From: Flavobacteriales bacterium BRH_c54
GTDB lineage: Bacteria > Bacteroidota > Bacteroidia > Flavobacteriales_E > Vicingaceae
Length of the DNA stretch: 64,000 nucleotides
Assembly: GCA_000961845.1 (NCBI GenBank)
Contig: LADZ01000021.1
Span: 62,001-126,000 of the forward strand
Direction: 5' to 3'
The notes below the pieces were generated by a model. The model saw only the letters and a list, made by a program, of their open reading frames with translations. It did not search any database and was not told the origin of the DNA. This document shows positions 60,319-64,000 of the stretch, piece by piece. A program made the position numbers and the translations under genes. Position 1 is the stretch's first letter. Each line of letters begins with the position of its first letter.

Positions 60319-62790
60319 CTACCAAGTTGAATTTGAACTTGAATTAAAATTATTATTAAGGTTATATTGATTACAATCCAACTCAATAGATAAAGGCGTT
60401 TGAGGTCGCTCAAAATCGCCACTTGAAATTTTTATTGTTGGATCGGCATGTACTTTCTGCATGTAATAGCCCCAAATTGGTAAAGCAGTATTTGCTCCCT
60501 GTCCCATAGCAGTTGTTGCAAAACGAATACTACGTTCATCAGCGCCAACCCAAACTCCGGTAACCAAATCAGGAGTTATCCCCATAAACCAACCATCAGA
60601 GTTGTTTTGTGTTGTTCCTGTTTTTCCTGCTATTGGGTAACGATGTCCAACATAAGGGCGAGACTCTGAAACACTTCCTCTTAACCTCATACCTGTTCCT
60701 GAATGGTACATCGGACTTTTACCTCTTGCTTTACGGTAATCTCCGGCACATTTATTATACTCTCCATCAACAACCCCTTTCATTAAGTCTAACATTACAT
60801 AGGCAGCTTCTTCGCTCATTGCTTCATTTGTTTTAGGCTGAAAATCGATAATAACATTACCAAATTTATCTTCCACACGCGTGTACATCGTTGGTTCTAT
60901 CCAAACACCTTTATTAGCAAAAGTGGCATTGGCTCCTACCATTTCATAAACCGATAAATCAGCAACTCCTAAACATAAGGAAGGAACAGGTTCTAATGTG
61001 CTTGTAATTCCCATTGCTCTCGCTTGGTCAACAACAGCTTTAGGTCCGAATTGTTTCATAATATAAGCGGTAATGGAGTTCATAGAGTTAGCTAAAGCAT
61101 ATTTCATAGAAACTTTACAACCTGTGTTATAACCATCTGAATTTTTGGGTGTCCAGCTTTGTAAAATACCATACTCTCCCTTTTGGAAGGTGTAAGCCAC
61201 ATCAGGCACTTCATAACAAGGTGAATAACCATTTTGAACGGCTGTGGCATAAACAAAAGGCTTAAAAGTAGAACCTACCTGACGTTTTGCTGTTTTTACG
61301 TGGTCGTAAGCAAAATTTTGGTAGTTTACTCCACCCACCCATGCTTTTATATAACCTGTATGAGGATCCATAGACATTAAACCTGCATGTAAAAATGTTT
61401 TGTAATATTTTAATGAATCCAAAGGACTCAAGATAGTATCTTTATCTCCTTGGTGAGTAAAAATGGTCATTTTAGTGGGTGTAGCAAAAATTATATCAAT
61501 AGAATCTTTAGCTACAGCGTAGGTTTCGTGTCCGCAATCTTCCGCCTGACAAACAAACAATTTTCCTACTTTCTTTACAAAATCTCCTCTTCTTCCACAA
61601 TTAGCACACTCTTGTCCCGCCATTATTCTATATCTCGGAGAACCTTTTTTCATGTTATCCAATAATTGCTCGTATTGTTTTTTTGATATCCTATGGTCAT
61701 AAGGATATTTTGACTCGCGATACTTTTTCAGGTGAGCACTAAATTCTGCTTGTAAATGATTGCCAATATGTTCCTGAACAGCATATTCAGCATATCTTTG
61801 CATTCTGGAATCTATAGTAGTATAAATTTTTAATCCGTCTTTGTAGATGTTATAAGGTGTTCCGTCTTTCTTAGTATAAAGATAATTGCCTTCACTATCT
61901 TTTTCTTGTAATTTTTCTTGCAATTCTAACCTTAATGTTTCTCTAAAGTAAGGTGCTATACCTTCTTTATGATCAACCACTTTGTAATCCAACTCAATTG
62001 GTAAAACCCTTAATGAATCATAAGCTTCTTGCGTTAGCAATTCGTTTTTTTTCATCTGAGAGAGTACCACTTCTCTTCTTTTCATAGCATTTTCGGGAAA
62101 TCTTTTAGGATTGTATAATGATGGATTTTTAGCCATCCCTACCAAAATAGCAGCTTCTTCAACTTTTAATTCAAAAGGTTCTTTATTGAAATAAACGTTG
62201 CTAGCAGACTTAATTCCAACGGCATTATAAATAAAGTCGAACTTGTTTAAATACATCACAATAATTTCTTCCTTGGTGTATCTTTTTTCTATCTCTACCG
62301 CTATAATTTGTTCTTGAATTTTTTGTTTGATACGCTCAATAATATTATCAGCTTTATGCTCAAACATCATTTTAGCCAACTGCTGAGTAATGGTACTAGC
62401 TCCTCCGGCTTTTCCTAATTTGGCTACAGCTCGTACTAACCCTCTAAAATCTATTCCCGAATGATTGTGAAAACGTTCATCTTCGGTAGCAATTAATGCA
62501 TCAATTATATGTGGAGAAAGTTCCTCATAAGTTATATTGGTTCTGTTTTCTTTAAAATATTTACCAATTACTTCTCCATCGGCAGTTATAATTTCTGAAG
62601 CTAAATTGCTTGTAGGATTTTCCAATTCGGTTAAGTCAGGCAAAGGATCAAAGCTAAGCGTACCATGTTTAGCTCCTAAAAATAAAACATACAGAAATAG
62701 AAAAGGAAGCAAGACAATTAACCAGAATAATAATACTTTTTTTATTTTATTTGGCTCTTGCTGTTTGGATGTTTTTTTGTCTGTTTTCAA
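60319..62790 (-). CDS. mrcA: Bifunctional penicillin-binding protein 1A
   Basis: An 823-residue class A PBP with one N-terminal membrane anchor (about 20-39), a glycosyltransferase domain (catalytic E103 in EDERFHNHSG, then ASTITQQLAKMMFEH) and a transpeptidase domain (S507-x-x-K510 in GSTFKPF, S569-M-N, K723-T-G). It builds and cross-links peptidoglycan. Between the two catalytic domains lies CX2C-X15-CX4C (C395, C398, C414, C419), which looks like a small zinc ribbon. The start codon is TTG at 62790: a stop codon lies two codons upstream in frame, and no ATG follows soon. It heads the mrcA-scoA-scoB run. Confidence 0.93.
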   Translation of the reverse strand: MKTDKKTSKQQEPNKIKKVLLFWLIVLLPFLFLYVLFLGAKHGTLSFDPLPDLTELENPTSNLASEIITADGEVIGKYFKENRTNITYEELSPHIIDALIATEDERFHNHSGIDFRGLVRAVAKLGKAGGASTITQQLAKMMFEHKADNIIERIKQKIQEQIIAVEIEKRYTKEEIIVMYLNKFDFIYNAVGIKSASNVYFNKEPFELKVEEAAILVGMAKNPSLYNPKRFPENAMKRREVVLSQMKKNELLTQEAYDSLRVLPIELDYKVVDHKEGIAPYFRETLRLELQEKLQEKDSEGNYLYTKKDGTPYNIYKDGLKIYTTIDSRMQRYAEYAVQEHIGNHLQAEFSAHLKKYRESKYPYDHRISKKQYEQLLDNMKKGSPRYRIMAGQECANCGRRGDFVKKVGKLFVCQAEDCGHETYAVAKDSIDIIFATPTKMTIFTHQGDKDTILSPLDSLKYYKTFLHAGLMSMDPHTGYIKAWVGGVNYQNFAYDHVKTAKRQVGSTFKPFVYATAVQNGYSPCYEVPDVAYTFQKGEYGILQSWTPKNSDGYNTGCKVSMKYALANSMNSITAYIMKQFGPKAVVDQARAMGITSTLEPVPSLCLGVADLSVYEMVGANATFANKGVWIEPTMYTRVEDKFGNVIIDFQPKTNEAMSEEAAYVMLDLMKGVVDGEYNKCAGDYRKARGKSPMYHSGTGMRLRGSVSESRPYVGHRYPIAGKTGTTQNNSDGWFMGITPDLVTGVWVGADERSIRFATTAMGQGANTALPIWGYYMQKVHADPTIKISSGDFERPQTPLSIELDCNQYNLNNNFNSSSNSTW

Positions 62791-62823
62791 GTGTTATGAA
62801 AATAAAATGATTTATAATAGTGG

Positions 62824-62831
62824 CAAATATA
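62824..62831 (-). promoter_or_regulatory. Putative -7 box of mrcA
   Basis: TATATTTG on the minus strand matches TAnnTTTG 33 nt before the TTG start. A TTG at the right spacing is not found. Confidence 0.35.
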
Positions 62832-62852
62832 TTGATTTTAGCTCGAAAGCCA

Positions 62853-63590
62853 TTAAAAATACTTCAATTTTAATCCACCAAAAAGTGCTTCAATTTTTCC
62901 CGATTTTATAAAAAAATCAGGCGTACTTGCTTCTAATTCTCCATTATTTATCAACCAAATTTCATCAGCATAATTTAGTGCTAAGTTTAGTTGATGTGAA
63001 GATATAATTATAGTTTTTGCTTGTTTTTCAACCAATTGATGAAGCAAATCAAATAATTCAGATTGATTTACTAAATCAAGATGCGAAGTAGGTTCATCTA
63101 AAAATATAATAGGTGTGTTTTGAGCGATAGCTCTTGCCAACGCAACTTTTTGTCTTTCTCCATCGCTTAAATTAGCAATGTTTGTAGCTGCAAAATTGGT
63201 AATTCCGCAAAGTTCCATTGCTTGATTAATTTGCCAATTATCTTCTTCTTTTTTTACCGCTAACCAATTTGTATAAGGATATCTGCCATAAGCAACAAAA
63301 TCTTTCACCGTAATGTTATTAATTGCCGGTGGCGAAGTAAGTACTACGCTAAATAGTTTCGATTTTTCTTTGTGGCTTAAATCTTTGTTGATTTTTTCTC
63401 CAAAAAATATTTCCCCATCCATTGCCGGAATTAACCCCGTAAGTGTTTTTAATAAAGTAGATTTTCCTTGTCCGTTTCTTCCTATAAGTGTAATGAGTTT
63501 AGGTCGATCTACAACCACATTAATATTGCTCAATACGTTGTTCTTGTCGTAGCCAATACTTAATGATGATATGGAAAGGATGTTTTTCAA
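62853..63590 (-). CDS. ABC importer ATPase (FecE/BtuD type)
   Basis: A 245-residue ATPase with Walker A LIGRNGQGKSTLL, signature LSDGERQKVALARA, Walker B IIFLDEPTSHLD and the switch His in IISSHQLNLALNYA. The pattern fits ATPases of siderophore, haem or cobalamin importers. It overlaps the FecCD permease gene by 4 nt, so the two are coupled. No binding protein or TonB receptor lies inside the window, so the substrate cannot be told. Confidence 0.93.
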   Translation of the reverse strand: MKNILSISSLSIGYDKNNVLSNINVVVDRPKLITLIGRNGQGKSTLLKTLTGLIPAMDGEIFFGEKINKDLSHKEKSKLFSVVLTSPPAINNITVKDFVAYGRYPYTNWLAVKKEEDNWQINQAMELCGITNFAATNIANLSDGERQKVALARAIAQNTPIIFLDEPTSHLDLVNQSELFDLLHQLVEKQAKTIIISSHQLNLALNYADEIWLINNGELEASTPDFFIKSGKIEALFGGLKLKYF

Positions 63591-64000
63591 TTTAATGCTG
63601 CAATTTTTTTATTTTTAAAAATTATCCAAAAGATAAAAGGAATACCAATTAATGAAGTAACTGCATTAATAGGAAAGGTTTTATCGCTTCCTGGCAGTTG
63701 AGCAATAATGTCTGCCAGCAACATAATATTAATACCTAACAGCACACACAAAGGCACTAAATAAAAATGATTAGCAGATTTTAAAAACATTCTGGCAATA
63801 TGTGGTGTGATAATTCCCACAAAACCTATTGGTCCACAAAAAGCAGTAATGCTTCCTGCTAATAAAGCGGTAACTAAAATTACTAAATATCTGGTAACAT
63901 TTACATTTGTCCCAAGCGACTGAGCATAATCTTCACCCAGTAAATAAGCGTTTAATTGTTTGGAAATAGCAAAGGCAGCTACCAGTCCTATCATGACAAT
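63587..64000 (-). CDS. FecCD-family permease, C-terminal part
   Basis: The last 137 codons of an iron-siderophore/haem/B12-type permease; the start lies past the right edge. Membrane segments and the ATPase-contact motif GFVGIITPHIARMF, plus AGSITAFCGPIGF and the closing TSLIGIPFIFWIIF, are typical of BtuC/FhuB. The frame stays open to the window end. It lies immediately upstream of its ATPase gene. Confidence 0.92.
   Translation of the reverse strand: MVMIGLVAAFAISKQLNAYLLGEDYAQSLGTNVNVTRYLVILVTALLAGSITAFCGPIGFVGIITPHIARMFLKSANHFYLVPLCVLLGINIMLLADIIAQLPGSDKTFPINAVTSLIGIPFIFWIIFKNKKIAALN

Noticed and set aside
29799-60336. The outer-membrane protein (29799-30452) and PBP1A (60319-62790) both end in Ser-Thr-Trp after a Ser-rich tail
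   Set aside because: Three shared residues plus a low-complexity tail can arise by chance, and one is a barrel end while the other is a PBP tail. No common sorting function is supported.

Overview
The window is a low-GC, gene-dense chromosomal segment from a member of Bacteroidota, most likely a flavobacterium-like lineage. The evidence is the gene content (fused FtcD, fused DAHP synthase/chorismate mutase, RibBA, a TamB and Omp85-type outer-membrane set, short lipobox lipoproteins), the near absence of Shine-Dalgarno sequences, and promoters of the TAnnTTTG / TTG type. No rRNA, tRNA, CRISPR array, transposase or phage gene is visible.

Layout. 1-830: start of pnp and all of rpsO, with a terminator and a leader hairpin. 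825-10051: a four-gene sensory operon on the minus strand (a giant GAF/PAS histidine kinase, a CHASE histidine kinase with a near-duplicate kinase core, a stand-alone receiver, and a receiver-PAS-kinase hybrid) with no DNA-binding output protein. 10202-27874: housekeeping genes for one-carbon metabolism (ftcD, fhs, glyA), riboflavin (ribBA), aromatic amino acids, dnaA, ruvX, a split 5'-nucleotidase and fumarylacetoacetase, plus an orphan peptide-binding lipoprotein. 27960-29800: an accessory island with a GC-richer attC-like hairpin, a MORN-repeat protein, an HTH-pentapeptide fusion protein and a long non-coding regulatory region. 29799-55520: envelope and core functions (tamB, tsaD, aspC, mtaB, an Lgt-family protein, an Omp85-like protein, CBS, pdxJ, an AGCS symporter, a SpoIIE-type phosphatase, parC, sixA, an MsbA-like exporter, two glycosyltransferases). 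55550-58486: glutathione peroxidase, then a second accessory island with a HEPN-type gene and a cysteine-containing lipoprotein. 58487-62790: scoA/scoB and PBP1A, with a four-helix-bundle gene inside a pair of 35-nt inverted repeats wedged between scoA and scoB. 62853-64000: ATPase and permease of a FecCD-type metal/siderophore/cobalamin importer, cut by the window edge.

How parts work together. The aromatic synthase, tyrosine phosphatase and methyltransferase genes are packed as one minus-strand unit behind dnaA. The MsbA-like exporter and a glycosyltransferase are adjacent and suggest cell-surface glycan or lipid export. PBP1A, scoA and scoB run in the same direction with short gaps. The accessory genes (HTH-pentapeptide/MORN, HEPN, lipoprotein, four-helix-bundle) sit next to structured, repeat-bearing spacers, which is the strongest sign of gene acquisition here. 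The most distinctive observations are the mobile-looking four-helix-bundle unit between scoA and scoB, the HEPN gene in a cassette-like setting, the HTH-pentapeptide/MORN pair with candidate operators, the output-less kinase operon with a duplicated kinase core, and a four-cysteine insertion in PBP1A.
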